From Uloborus plumipes (taxonomy: Eukaryota; Arthropoda; Arachnida; Araneae; Uloboridae): a stretch of 64,000 bases of DNA. The stretch covers positions 1-64,000 of the forward strand of contig JAXGGA010002909.1 in the NCBI GenBank assembly GCA_038373865.1, written 5' to 3'. Under the pieces are notes generated by a model that did not search any database, was not told where the DNA came from, and saw only the letters and a list, made by a program, of their open reading frames with translations. Below, piece after piece: positions 37,728 to 49,040 of this stretch; the stretch's first letter is position 1; every line of letters starts with the position of its first letter. A program made the position numbers and the translations under genes.

Positions 37728-38340
37728 AAGACCTGATATACTTCACCCTTCTCTATTTAGTTATGTGTTCATGGACTCACTGTAATGATACTGTCTATCA
37801 CGTGTGCAGAAAGACAGAAAAGGAGAAAAAGAAAGAGTGGCTCTCCGGGAATGACGACAGAAAGTGAAAACTTGTACAATCACGAGTGTGTTTTTTGAAT
37901 CGTCAGTGTTTTTTTCTTTCCCATTTCAGAAAATGCCAACATGCATTTGTATCTACTGTCTGTTTGCGTATTGCGCGCCTGGCAGCCACGAACGCTTCCA
38001 TTTGAAACAAGGGGACATTGGTTTAGGATGCGCACTTCCCGATGCCATCAGCTTCTGTTCGCTTGCTGCTTCCTCGTTGCATACCCGTCTATTTCGAGAA
38101 AGTCAGAAGAGACTTGGCGCGTGCGCATATGCGGCGGAGGTCGCACGAAAAAATTTTAGACAGTATGTACGTTCATGCACAATGTATGCACGAACTTTTT
38201 TGCACAAGTGTCGGCAACAGGGTCGCGAGTTCCATTGTTTTTCTCATTTCAAAAAATGACTAAGACGACCAAATAAAGACGTTTTTACTTCAAAAAGACA
38301 ACAACAAAAATAAATCGTGTCATGAATTTGTAATAGTTAC

Positions 38341-38483
38341 CTTTATATTCGGCAGCCAGGTTTTGGAAGTAGCGAGCCGAGAATTCGTAGAGGCTCAAGC
38401 GGTCTGTAGCGCCCGACAGGTAAGAGGCGACCATGAAGCGAAGGTGCGTGTTGATCACGTCCGGGTGGATATACAAGATTTCA
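38341..38483 (-). CDS. Unrecognised 3-exon gene, coding exon 2
   Basis: The exon follows a polypyrimidine tract and AG (TTTTTTTAG|T) and ends at AAAG|GTAACT. It encodes residues 18-65 of the joined protein, including HPDVINTHLRFMV and LYEFSARYFQNLAAEY. Its GC content is clearly higher than the AT-rich flanks and its codons look protein-like. The stretch LYEFSARYFQNL (49-60) resembles the F.A.YF..L second helix of RIIa/DPY-30-type dimerisation-docking domains, as in ropporin and CABYR. That is only a motif-level resemblance. If real, it would suggest a flagellar or anchoring role; otherwise the function is unknown. The exon ends in phase 1. Confidence 0.65.
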
Positions 38484-38528
38484 CTAAAAAAAGTCAAAAC
38501 GGAAGAGATTAGAAAATTGAACACTTAA

Positions 38529-39257
38529 CCCTTCACTGCACGATTTTCTATATTTTCATGAAAAAAATCATATGTTACCTTTTAATAGCCCTGAGTTCAG
38601 GAAAAATGAAGAAAAAAATTAATCTTAAAAAAGAGCACCAAAAATAATGTTTTATCTGTTTGTTCCACATATGGCGCAAAGCACATAGTATACGCTTATA
38701 CCGATACGTGCAATAATCAACAATGTGTTTTGTGCCATAAGTAGAACAACCAAATTTTGCCACTAAGTACAGCATATATATTTAAACATTTTTAGAACAA
38801 AGGAAATAATGATTAAGCATACTTCTTACTGTACTTACAGACATTTTATTTAATCTCTCTATTTTTCAAAAGCAAGAATTGTAATACTTAGACTAGTGCA
38901 ACTATAATTCAACCGCGACGAGATGGCCGGTGTCAATCAAATGAGAAAACGAGTCCATTCCTTAAAATAGGTAGAATTTCTAACCATTCAAATTCCCCCA
39001 TCAATTGTGAATCCCATTCCTCAATTTTCATCTGCGTATCACCCCTTCCTAAAAATGGACAATCCTGAAAAAAGGAGGAGTCATAGGCCATCTCTGCGAA
39101 GTTGAATTATAACTAGTGCATAAACATCACACTAAACTGTTATAGCAATCTTTCAGAAGGAGCTCAAAGCTCAGCTTAACTGCATTTAAATATCATAGGA
39201 ATATATGAGGGTTTTTTTTTGTTTTATGCCAGATCAGGCACACCATGCAGAGAAGGG
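38529..39257. mobile_element. piggyBac-type MITE in intron 1
   Basis: Ends CCCTTCACTGCA and TGCAGAGAAGGG, with TTAA on both sides (38525-38528, 39258-39261). It begins 46 bp upstream of exon 2, close to the acceptor and branch-point region. No transposase. Confidence 0.85.
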
Positions 39258-39370
39258 TTAATGTGTACTTGGCTAGTCTGATCAATAAATGAAAGCTTAA
39301 GTTGGAGAATTTGAGGTACAGTGACATTGTACATTACAAAAAATGAAGTTTTTTTTTTTTTTTTTTTTTT

Positions 39371-39670
39371 AATATAATACTGGGAACCGAGTTTCTAATT
39401 AAAAACTATAAAATGCACAGTAATAAACTGTAAAACTAGCAATTTTATAGTTTCTTATAGTAAAGTTAACAATTTTGCAGTTGCCTCAAAATTTAGCTGT
39501 ATTATGCTGCAAAAACAACAATATAATACTGTCAGCAGAGGTTCCTGTTTAAAATTGTAAAATGCACAGTAACAAACTGTAAAATTAGCAATTTTACAGT
39601 TAAGTATTGCAAAACTAGCAATTTTACAGTTTATTACTGCAAAAATTAGCTTTATTATACCGCAAAAACA
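39371..39670. repeat. Tandem duplication, about 149-bp unit
   Basis: Two units starting AATATAATACTG at about 39371 and 39520. Both contain AACTGTAAAA.TAGCAATTTT and AAAATGCACAGTAA, the former partly palindromic. Confidence 0.8.
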
Positions 39671-41155
39671 TTCATTTTTTTGCTGAGTAGGGTAAAGTGA
39701 AATGGGCAAATTTTTTCAGTTTGCAGTTATACCTATCTATCAATATTTTAAATTGTGTTTGAATGATGCAGGTGATTTCAGTCAGAAAGACAGCCACGCA
39801 GATCAAATTATTTATAAATACAACTCCTTTTCAAATATGGTACATGCATTGCAATATTAAGCAGTTAATAAAAAATATTTTTCGTCATTAATGATGAAGT
39901 TTTTGTAATTAACATTTTCAGTAATAGTGTAGATTTATTGATCTACCTATTTAGTTAAAGGTAGGCACGTTTCACTTTTTAATATAATTTGCCAAGGGCA
40001 TGTGGTGCAAACAGAAATAGCTCATTTCATGTACTTGATCATTTAGGTATTTCATCATTTACGTTTTCATTCATTTATTCACTCATTTCTTTACTTATTT
40101 ACTCTTTCAATTATTTATTCATGCATTCACTTATTTTCTTACTCGTTCACTGTTTTTTTCACTCATTATTTTTCTCATACATTAATCAACTTATTTATTT
40201 ATTTATTCATTTGATGCTTCATTATTAATTAATTTGTCATTCATTCCCCTATTACCAAATTCATTTGCTGAAAAATATGTTTCAACAATCAAATAAAAAT
40301 TATTTCATTAGAAAAATATTTATTTTTCAATTTGCAACATGTGTTTTTAAAGTGAATATTTTTCACTTTTTTTTTCTTTCATGGTACAAATTTAGTGCCA
40401 AAAATGAAGAACAAGATACATTATTTTTTCAATGCGTACAGTATTTTTCAAAACAATGTTTTCATTTTGAAAAGGTTAAGTTATCCACTTTGGAAAAATC
40501 CATAATACCATGAAGATCTGTAGCATTTGGTACATGATATTGAAAGCATTTTTATTCATATGCAGTTATTGGAATGAGAAAAAAAGGTGGGGATCTGGTG
40601 TAGATTTTTTTTTTTTACGAAGGAAAAGAGGGGCTTACAGGTCATCTGTTAATGAAGACGGTTCAAAAGAGAACAAACATAAAAATTTCGTGGCCCACAG
40701 TTAGGAATTTTGTAAGTTTCACCGAGGCTTAACTTCCTATTCTGAACTTTTACAAAAGAAATAAGCACATTTTTTTGGGAAGAGGAGGGGGGGGGGAGAG
40801 TTTGGTAGAAAAATGATGTTTTTGGCGCTTCATTATAACCTTCAATTGCCTTCATAGTGATATTGCGATATTAACCAAACTAAAAACCGACAACTGTCCC
40901 TGTATTATGAGCTCCCAAGGAAGAAATCAAGTTACTAGAATTGAGCTTATTGATAATTTTGTCAATTATTCAATTGAAAAAAAATAAGATTTTTTAGAAG
41001 GGGGAGGCAGTTTCTCCCGCTTTCTCCTTTCTGGATGTTCTTCTGTCATTGTTCTTCAATTACTGCTTAACTTTGATTTTGATACTAGTACAACTAATAA
41101 CCGATACTATAAACTCTGAAATTGATCGATTATCTTCAATAAAATGAAAACTTAC
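39671..41155. other. Intronic non-coding sequence
   Basis: Includes an ATTYACTC-type low-complexity tract at 40040-40250. No further exon recognised. Confidence 0.5.
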
Positions 41156-41208
41156 TTGTGCTTTACAGCAATGGCTTGCGAAAGTCGTTCAATAGCAAAT
41201 TCCGCCAT
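41156..41208 (-). CDS. Unrecognised 3-exon gene, coding exon 1
   Basis: Starts at the ATG at 41208 (reverse strand) and encodes MAEFAIERLSQAIAVKH plus two bases (AA), then a consensus donor GTAAGT. The two bases join the first base of exon 2 to make an Asn codon, so exons 1 and 2 are in phase. The three exons total 594 nt, exactly 198 codons including stop. I do not recognise the protein. There is no signal peptide or membrane segment, so it is probably cytoplasmic or nuclear. Intron 1 (38484-41155) holds a piggyBac-type MITE and a tandem duplication. The promoter is not recognisable. The evidence is splice-site and phase consistency, not homology. Confidence 0.6.
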
Positions 41209-41578
41209 GATAATCGAGAGAGTTGGAATTCAAACGTCTAGTTATCTCATCCACTCTAAAATGGCGGGTTGAATTTTTCTTCGCTCTGTTGTAGAAACCA
41301 AGCATTGTTGCATCCAACAAATAAGCAGTTGATGAACTGGTGTTTGAATTGTTGTGACAATGAGTCAAGAATCGGGCATTGTTGGTCTTATTTCGTGGAT
41401 ATTAACGCATTGTTAGCCTCTTTTCCTGCGATGTATAGAGTTATTTCTGAAAAATACAGGCAAAACTATTTGAAGAGAGGGTATTCGGTGCAAGTGCCCA
41501 GGGCCTCCAACTTGTTAGGAGACCGAAAATTGCACATGACACCTACATATACAAATACGACATATACAAATCTACAAC

Positions 41579-41722
41579 TCTGTACCTCAGAACCAGACTA
41601 ACGTAAGTCCATTTTCGTCATTTTTCGGTAAAGGGGAAAAACGATTGTCGAATACATCGTTTTTCCCCTCTACTGAAAAATGACGAAAATGGACTTACGT
41701 TAGTCTGGTTCTGAGGTACAGA
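41579..41722. repeat. Compact hairpin, 67-bp arms and 10-bp loop
   Basis: 41579-41645 and 41656-41722 are inverted complements with about two mismatches (for example CCAGACTAACGTAAGTCCAT). It lies about 370 bp upstream of the start codon of the unrecognised gene. Confidence 0.95.
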
Positions 41723-41778
41723 ACTTACGTAGGATCTTCATCAAATTCAAATTTGGCACACAGGTTACTCGATGCTCC

Positions 41779-41821
41779 AGAGCTCACATAGGTTGTTTCA
41801 CGTCCTCCTATGTGAGCTCTA
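41779..41821. repeat. Short hairpin, 14-bp stem
   Basis: AGAGCTCACATAGG and CCTATGTGAGCTCT, 14-15 bp apart. Confidence 0.85.
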
Positions 41822-42368
41822 TAAGAGGAGCAACCCCCCGGGTGGGATTTTGTATGCAATGGGTGAAAAAAACTCAATTACAACACACATTTAAATTACA
41901 GCTAAAAATGACTACATTGAATGTCAAAAATGTCTTGAAAATCTAAATATGACCAATAAAACACTCATTTCATCGCCTTAAAAAGGAAAATTCAAGTAGA
42001 AAAGACCAGTGGATAATCCGACCGCCGATTATCGGGAGTTTGCTATATACATATACAGACAGATACTATATAGATAGACAGATAGATATAAGTTTATACT
42101 CGCACTGGGTGTTTACAAAGTATTGCACTAATAAAGAAAATTAATAAAAACAAAAAACACACTTCAGATTCAAACTCAATTATTTTCTTCTTCTTTTAAT
42201 TACCTCAAAATGTTGTTTTTTGACATTGTTAATATTCTTCTACGCGCACCTTTCATAGTTTTGAGCTGGCTCAGACCAGTAGTTCCCAACCTTTTTGAAC
42301 CCATTGCTCTTCTTTAGAAATTTATCAACACCTATCCCCTCCCTCCTCTTATCTCTTCCTTGAAAAAA

Positions 42369-43438
42369 CTAGCTGTCGTGGCCGTCACGAAACTTTCTTC
42401 TATATCTATCTTATGAATTCCGGTTACAAAATAAAATACGTACTCGCCCGAATAATTGGAGACAGCTCCAATTTCCCAATTATCGTAATAACCCTGCAAA
42501 TGCAGAATCAATGAGCGAAATTGGAAATCATTGCAAAAGCCTTGTTTAGATTAATTGCAAACATTTTATTTTTAGTAAAAAGAAATTGGCAATAGTTAAA
42601 AATTTCAAATCATTGAAAGTTTTCAGCTGTTTTGATAATTAAATAGCGTGAAAGCGATTTTTTAATGAATTAATTTTTCGCATTGTTGACTAAGCGCAAA
42701 AATCACCCCACCCTCCCCCTGGGGCGATTGGCGCCAAAATTTAATCGATGCTTGCTTCCATATTGGGTTAGTGTTATTCCAAATTTCATTCAAATCGCAG
42801 CAATATTTCCCGAGATACAGTAGGTGCAATGACAAAATAAGCACTTTTGATTGTTCCACCCCCCTTTGAGATATTGACACACAAATTGAATCAGCACTTG
42901 TACTCAATAGGGTCTACCTATGGACCTATTTTCGTTTGATTCCGCCGGTTACTTTCTGAGATATAGCAGTCACCCCCGCGCAGAACACGTGCGATTGCTC
43001 CACCCCCCTTCGAGATATTGACAAACAAATCAAATCAACACCTGTACTCAGTAGGGTCTACCTATGGACCAATTTTCGTTTGATTCCGCCTTTTACTTCC
43101 TGAGATATAGCAATCACCCCCGAGCAGAACACGTGCGATTGCTCCATCCCCCTTGGAGGAATTCGCTAAACAAAGTCAGGTGCACCAGTTCACATGGTGG
43201 TACATATGTGCAAAAATTTTTGTTCTATTTCATGCAGTAGTTTTTGCTCTAGCGCGGCCACAAAAACTGGTCACACACATACAGACTCACACACAGACAG
43301 ACACATAGACAGACATTTTCCAAAAATGGTCGAAATGGACTCAGCGCACCTCAAAACGTGCAAATCCGTCAAAATTCGACATTCGAAAATTTTCACGAAA
43401 CCAATATTTTCTTCTATATATTAGATATAGAAGAAAGT
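42369..43438 (-). mobile_element. Helentron-like family B, copy 2
   Basis: Inverted and nearly identical to 12080-13456. It has two 144-bp units (markers at 42859, 43003 and about 43148) instead of four and a shorter microsatellite. On the reverse strand it ends with hairpin TCGTGACGGCCACGA and CTAG before T. Confidence 0.8.
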
Positions 43439-43522
43439 AAAAAACATAACTTGGCGTTAGTGATCCGAACATCGATGGTATTGAAAACATAAATGCCCAA
43501 TTTAAATTTAAGGTGAAATGTA

Positions 43523-44814
43523 GGGGAGAGTGGTAATGAATGGGCCATGCTGATGAATGGGCCACTGACAAAATATGAAAAAGTGTTTGCATGATTTTTT
43601 TTTTTTTTTTTTGATGCCACCAATACATGTTCTACTAAACTCATCCAATTTTCATTCGTTTGCGCTGAGCCATTTTCAAACTAGAGTGGCATGGTCAAGA
43701 ATCTGACTGAAAAGTAAGTTTTTTCCTTTTTAGTAAAACGTTTCCTAGCTAAAATGTACCAAGTATTTCACTGCATACATATGTATAAGCTAGTCTTTCC
43801 ATATCTATAAACTAATCTTAAGATGTATTTTGATGTTATCTAAATTTAACGTACTCAAAAAACCTAAATGTATTCCAAAAGTATAGGTGGGGCTGAATGG
43901 GCCACCATGTCATGGTAATGAATGGGCCACCTAAATATTGTTTTTCTTCCTTTTCTTTGGATTTTTGCATTAATATGAAACACAACTGACTGTCATAGAT
44001 AGATTAAGATTACTGTCGTCAAAATAGGTTTGTAGTAACTTCTAAATATAATTTGCAGATATATATTATATTGCTATAGTACAATAGACCTCTGTTCGAA
44101 GTGCGTGACTTGAAAAAGCCCCCCTCTCTCCTTCATATTATATTTCTCACAGTACAATTTCATTTTCTTTCTTGGTATAACTTAAGTTAGATATTTCTTA
44201 TTCCCGATGTCTAGTAAATTAAAAAAAAAAAAATTTCGAATTTTGACAAGTTTGAAAATGAAGATAGAGTTTTTGAAAGTGATTTTTAATATTATTTTTG
44301 AAATATATAAATTTTGTTAAATCATAGTGTGTATTGTCTGTTATTTATATATATATGTATTTGATGTTATTTATTCCTTACAATCTCATTATTTAGTCAT
44401 TTTTCTGCTACAATTGGTATGCATCAGTTTTATTTTAATTGCATCGGTTTTGATGTTTATATAATTTTACATCAGTATGATTTTGTATCATCATGTCAAG
44501 TGCCACATTTATTTTGTCATATTCAGGAAATAAAAGATTAAATCCACATGTTTTCATTGAATTCATTTAGTGGCCCATTCATTACCTTCGATGGCCCTTT
44601 CAACCCCATAGGTGGGGTTGAATGGGCCAAATTTCAAAATTTTTATTTTCTATTATAGTTCATTATAGACAGGTGCTAATCCAACTTTTATGACTTTTTT
44701 AGATAGCCAGATAAGTAAAGTAACTAAAACACCAATTTAGAGTTAAAACAAAGTGTTAGAAAAAATTACAAAAATTCAAAACCAAAAAGTGGCCCATTCA
44801 TTAACACTCTCCCC
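43523..44814. mobile_element. 1.29-kb TIR element with a reiterated AATGGGCCA word
   Basis: TIR GGGGAGAGTGGTAATGAATG facing CATTAACACTCTCCCC, inserted at a TA. Copies of AATGAATGGGCCAC or complements occur at the ends and internally near 43550, 43890, 43915, 44575 and 44620. No transposase frame. Confidence 0.85.
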
Positions 44815-45240
44815 CATATTGTAAATCTATTTCCTCTTAAACTATAAAATAAATAAATAAAACAAAAGTACTTTTTTGAGTTTTTTCTTTTTGTTTTTCC
44901 TTTTCGTTCTTTTCTAAAAAAGAACTGATAGGTATTTTCAGGGAAATACCTTTAAATAAGATCATTGACCCACTTCTTAAAAACAGACATAATTTTTTTG
45001 CAAAATTATTTTCTTTTTTAAATTAGAATATAGGGGAATTCAAAACACTTGACACTCAAAACTCAAAATTAAATAAACAAAAGAATTGAAAATTCATAAA
45101 CTCTATGTGTTAATGATGAACTATTTCCTTACGGCCAGCCAATCGAGGTGTGACGAGGAAGCTTCCTCCTGAACTTTAATTTGCTTCTTTTTTAACTTGT
45201 GATCCTTTGAATTAATATTTGAAATAAAGAAAATAATGAA

Positions 45241-46149
45241 AAGTTTAAAAAAAAAAAGTTTTTTTTTTTTTTTTTCAGTAGGTCTAGTTTGGGAAAGTGG
45301 ATCAGCCGCTTAAAGCTGAAATATGCATATGGCTTTTAGACTTTTTTACACTGGTCAGTCATGTCGCATTTCATCACAGTGATTGGTTTATCATATATTT
45401 GGGCTTCGTGGAACATTTTTCTAGGTCGTAAGAGCTTTGACCGCCGAGTGACTCTTTAAATAGCCGAGTTGGCGGTGTATTGCATGGGGCGATTACTCAC
45501 TGCTTTATACCTTGAGCTCTGCCTTAAAAAATTTACGAGTTGTACCGTACCAAGTGCGGTCGTTCGCTGGTGTTCTAATTTCATATTAGCTACCAGTTTT
45601 TTCGGCTCTCTTTGCTTCATAAGAGGATTTTTGCCTCCAACTCGGCTAGTTTCCTATTCTATGCTGATGAGTGCATAATAAGCACGAAACTGCAGTCCAG
45701 GGATCGAAATAGTCGAGTTGGCGGTGTATTGCATAAGAACTTTGTCAAAAAACGTTTCGGAAACATATTTTAATGAGTGCAAGCAATATTTTTTAAAGAA
45801 GTGTTTCGAGCATAATTTTTTTTTTTCATGTTCATTAAACTTTCTTGTATAATTTAATCCAAAATACGTACTGCAATAGCATTTTACGCACTTTTTTAAA
45901 ATAAATATTTAAGGGGGGATCTCCCTTACCCCGTAGTCCTTCCATATAAAGAGTAAGATGGGTCCCCTTACTGCGGGGTAAGCGGGCTCTTAATAGTGAT
46001 GATTTTAAACCAAAAAGCAGCTCTGGTGAAGAAATTTTAACGCTGAAATATATACAAAACTAGATAATCATGAAGTTCTAGAAGGAATTGATAGTTCAGC
46101 TACACAAACCGGTAAATTTACGTATTTGTGACACTTGTGGTTGTTGTTT
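45241..46149. other. Non-coding, with a short diverged repeat
   Basis: GCCGAGTTGGCGGTGTATTGCA (45462 on) recurs as GTCGAGTTGGCGGTGTATTG at 45713. No gene supported. Confidence 0.45.
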
Positions 46150-46508
46150 CTAATCTCCTATCTGTTCCGACGGAGTCAGACCAGATCTAACACTAATAAA
46201 ATCTGATACCAAAAGGGGAGTAGTATGGATGTCCTCCCAGTTCAAACCCAAACAGTCCAATATATGTTGAGGCGAAGTCTGGTCATTGGGGCACTTAGGG
46301 CAGAGAGGATAGGTCTTACTGCCCTCAGAATATTTAAGGCCTTTTTATGTGACCACTGGCAATAAGTCGGGACAGGCAAGTGTTGGACTGCCTGTCGGGT
46401 GGAAGAGATAAAGAGAGTCCCGGTTTTTTCCCTTTGTACCAATGATGGGAGGGGGGAATTAACCACTTCTCCTTATTTTGGGCCTTTTTCCTCGAAAACA
46501 ACTCAAAA
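46150..46508 (-). pseudogene. I/Jockey-type LINE, C-terminal end (after the break)
   Basis: On the reverse strand: KKAQNKEKWLIPP, HHWYKGKKPGLSLSLPPDR and CLSRLIASGH. After a frameshift: CPKCPNDQTSPQHILDC and a tail ending in TAG at 46150-46152. The W.PG.SL...DR...LSRL.SGH and CPKC...HIL.C patterns are the usual C terminus of arthropod I/Jockey-group LINEs after the RNase H domain. Its upstream part continues at 48505-49040, beyond a 2-kb insertion. Confidence 0.8.
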
Positions 46509-47394
46509 GATGAGTGATCCCATACCAACTCACCGAACGGGGGGGTTGCTCGACCGACTCGGATTTTCTTTAAATTTGGCACACAAGTTGATTATATAGA
46601 GGCATGGAAATGTCAAAATTTTTAGGTTCCTGCTCCCCTTATTTTCTGAGATACATGCTCTCAAAGTTTGTCCGCCCCGTCAAAATACTAAAAAAGTGAT
46701 GTTATTTAATCATTTTTTATAAAAAAATTGTACTCATGCAATATAAAAGTGTTAGATATCTATGAAAACTAGTTACTCCAGGCATTCAGAAAAAAAAAAT
46801 ACCTGAACATTCATAATGAAAATTGCTAAGGTACAGGGCTCTTTGAAGTTGTCACTACAAAAACTTGATTTTGCCGACTTTGCTAAAATTGAGGAATTTA
46901 TTCCAAAAAAAGGAAGACATAACCAAAGGTTTACTCACTTTCTGTTAGTGAACAAATGTTTACTGTAAATGGTAACTTAATGCATAACTTGGATTTCTCA
47001 CTCCTTCATGGAAATATTTAAGTTTAAAGATAAGCCATAAGGCAAAAACATGCGATTTTGGCCATCTTGGCAGAGATTTTTCTCATGAAGGGGGGGCAGT
47101 AGAAACTTTAATTTTTTTTCAAAACAAGCTACTGATATGTTAGCTATTCACAGAAAAAGAGTTTACTTTCGGTTATTTCTTGCATTAAGAGATATCCAGT
47201 TGACAATATATGCATGTTTTTCGCGACGAACATAAGCTTTTGTCCCCCCTCTCATGGACTTAAAACTAATTAACCCATTAATGCCTAGCGTCCCTTTTTA
47301 GGGACGGTTCAAAAAGGTTATCTGAATGTTCCAAACATGAACATTTCAACCAAATAATTGTGTTCAATTATGACTTTGGTATTGCTTTAATTCT

Positions 47395-48233
47395 ACAAAG
47401 AACTATCTAACTTCTTGCTTTCGCAGATGACATCGATATCATTGGAAGATCAAAAAGCTCTGTTATCAATGCTTTTGTAGCGCTTGAGAGAGCAGCAAAG
47501 GAGATGGGACTTGCTATCAATGCAGAAAAAACAAAATTTTTGATATCGACTAATATATCTCCTGATTTGTATTCTTTGAAGATAGGTAACTACACTTTTG
47601 AAACCGTAAAACAGTTTACGTACTTGGGTACTCTGATCTCATGTAGCAACGATCTGAAAATTGAAGTAAATAATAAAATCTTTCTGGCTAATAGAAGTTT
47701 CTTCGGCCTCAGAAACCAATTCACCTCAAAGTTCATTTCCCTAAAAACAAAACTGAGCCTCTATAAAACTTTAATCAGGCCTATTATTCTGTATGGAAGC
47801 GAATGCTGGACCCTCAATAAATCTGAAGAAGAAAAGCTGTTAATTTTTGAAAGGAAAATTCTAAGAAAAATCTTTGGACCTACTCAAGAAGACAATAGAT
47901 GGAGAATCCTGTACAACCATGAAATTTACAGAAACTACGACAAATTTGACGGAACTGACATCGTAAGAGTAATAAAAGCCTCACGTATTCGGTGGTTAGG
48001 ACATCTTTATAGACATGCTGATGCTGTCCCACCAAAAAAATGACTTTTTCAAAAATTGAAGGGATTAGACGTCGAGGACGACCATCCACACGATGGTTGG
48101 ACGACGTCGAGAATGACCTAAAGCTAATGGGAATCAACCGATGGAGGGCCGTTGCGACTAATAGGGCCAACTGGAGGAAAGTGAGCGAGTAGGCCTTGGC
48201 CTGTAAAAGGCTGTTGTGCTTTTGATGATGATG
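47395..48233 (+). mobile_element. 5'-truncated LINE insertion (RTE-like) with target duplication
   Basis: Flanked by the 14-bp duplication ATTGCTTTAATTCT (47381-47394, 48234-48247). It ends in a (GAT)n tail, and its 5' part up to the reverse transcriptase active site is missing: a textbook target-primed, 5'-truncated insertion. Confidence 0.88.
47411..48192 (+). pseudogene. LINE reverse transcriptase C-terminal part, one frameshift
   Basis: The frame opens at the catalytic box LLAFADDIDIIG and continues AINAEKTKFL, FTYLGTLIS, YKTLIRPIILYGSECW, FERKILRKIFGP and RIRWLGHLYRH. These are the usual palm, thumb and C-terminal segments of RTE-like endonuclease-reverse transcriptases. A missing A in the run at 48034-48040 shifts the frame; the next frame continues with RRRGRPSTRWLDDVENDLK and WRAVATNRANWRKVSE to the stop at 48190. 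Apart from truncation and that single deletion it is well preserved, so the insertion is fairly young. Confidence 0.88.
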
Positions 48234-48504
48234 ATTGCTTTAATTCTTTATTAACAGATATCAACAAATAACCGTTGTAAAGTGTACTCTGTAGTCATTT
48301 CATTATGATCTTTATTAAAGATTCCATTGTTCACAATCTCAAGAACAAAAAGCTAAGTTTTTAAAGTTATCAGCAAGTAAATCTGTTTGTTAAAATTTGA
48401 ACTTTTCCATGCCTCTATACAATCAACCTGTGTGCCAAATTTAAAGAAAATCCGAGTCGGTCGTGCGACCAACTTTTCTTTTTTCAGGTGAGTTGGTATG
48501 GAAT

Positions 48505-49040
48505 CCCTTAGATGTAAGTTCTGAAGTAGAGGGAATGGTACTGTTTAATCCCTCCTTGGCTAGAGTGTCGGCCAATTCATTTCCGTGGATGTCTACATGA
48601 GACGGGATCCATTGGAAATGTACTACATGTTGGAGGGATATGAGATTTACTTTATGCAAGATAGATAGGCTGGTTTTATCTCCTATGTAGACCCAGTTCT
48701 TGAGATGTTGAATTGAACTGCAGCTGTCGGTAAGTATTCAAAGGTCTCCAGGGCCTGATTACTGAATAGGCCAAGTAGGCCGTGGCCTAGGGCCCCCTCA
48801 ATTTAGGGGCCCCAAAATGGCTAGATTACAAAGGACACCAAAAAAGTGTTTGGCCTGGGGCTCCGTAATATATTAATTGGGCCCTGAAGATCTCCATAGC
48901 AACTCTCGCTCATAACTCTTTCTAGCCCCACGTCGATTGCTATTAGTTCGCTTCGAAAAATAGAACAGAAGTCTGGGTTACGTTGTTTTATAGAGTATTT
49001 GTGAGTCAGTTGACAGGTGACACTTGCATGCAGCTCTAAT
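48505..49040 (-). pseudogene. I/Jockey-type LINE, RNase H domain
   Basis: Reverse-strand segments: FRSELIAIDVGLE (catalytic Glu), ILTDSCSSIQHLKNW (catalytic Asp), HFQWIPSHVDIHGNELAD (His..Asp box). Order and spacing match the LINE RNase H domain. A stop codon precedes ILTDS, and a hAT MITE splits the domain at 48749-48886. Confidence 0.85.
48749..48886. mobile_element. 138-bp hAT MITE inside the RNase H domain
   Basis: CAGGGCCTGATTA and TAATTGGGCCCTG ends, flanked by AAGGTCTC and AAGATCTC (8-bp duplication, one mismatch). Confidence 0.85.

Larger units (their letters stand above)
42075..45240 (+). repeat. Old dispersed repeat, copy 2, split by two later insertions
   Basis: Collinear with 30210-31810 once the Helentron-like element (42369-43438) and the TIR element (43523-44814) are removed. 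The flank words at the joins (CTTGAAAAAA, GAAATGTA, AAATCTATTT) match the other copy's uninterrupted sequence. Confidence 0.8.
46512..48504. mobile_element. 2-kb TIR element inserted in the LINE
   Basis: Arms of about 110 bp: CCATACCAACTCACC, then CCGACTCGGATTTTCTTTAA, ATTTGGCACACAAGTTGAT and AGAGGCATGGAAA, facing complements at 48395-48504. A related TTTGGCACACAGGTTA fragment is at 41750. The interior carries a piggyBac-like end (TTAACCCATTAATGCC, 47278) and the nested LINE fragment 47395-48233. Confidence 0.8.

Noticed and set aside
37864..38259. 131-residue forward frame
   Set aside because: Overlapping frames of similar length on the same strand and irregular composition; opposite strand to the exon-bearing gene and inside its intron.
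35519..41208. Spidroin or other silk gene
   Set aside because: No signal peptide, no Gly/Ala-rich repeats and no spidroin terminal-domain pattern.
41269..41601. 110-residue forward frame upstream of the unknown gene
   Set aside because: Runs into the hairpin at 41579, has no domain and no splice partner.
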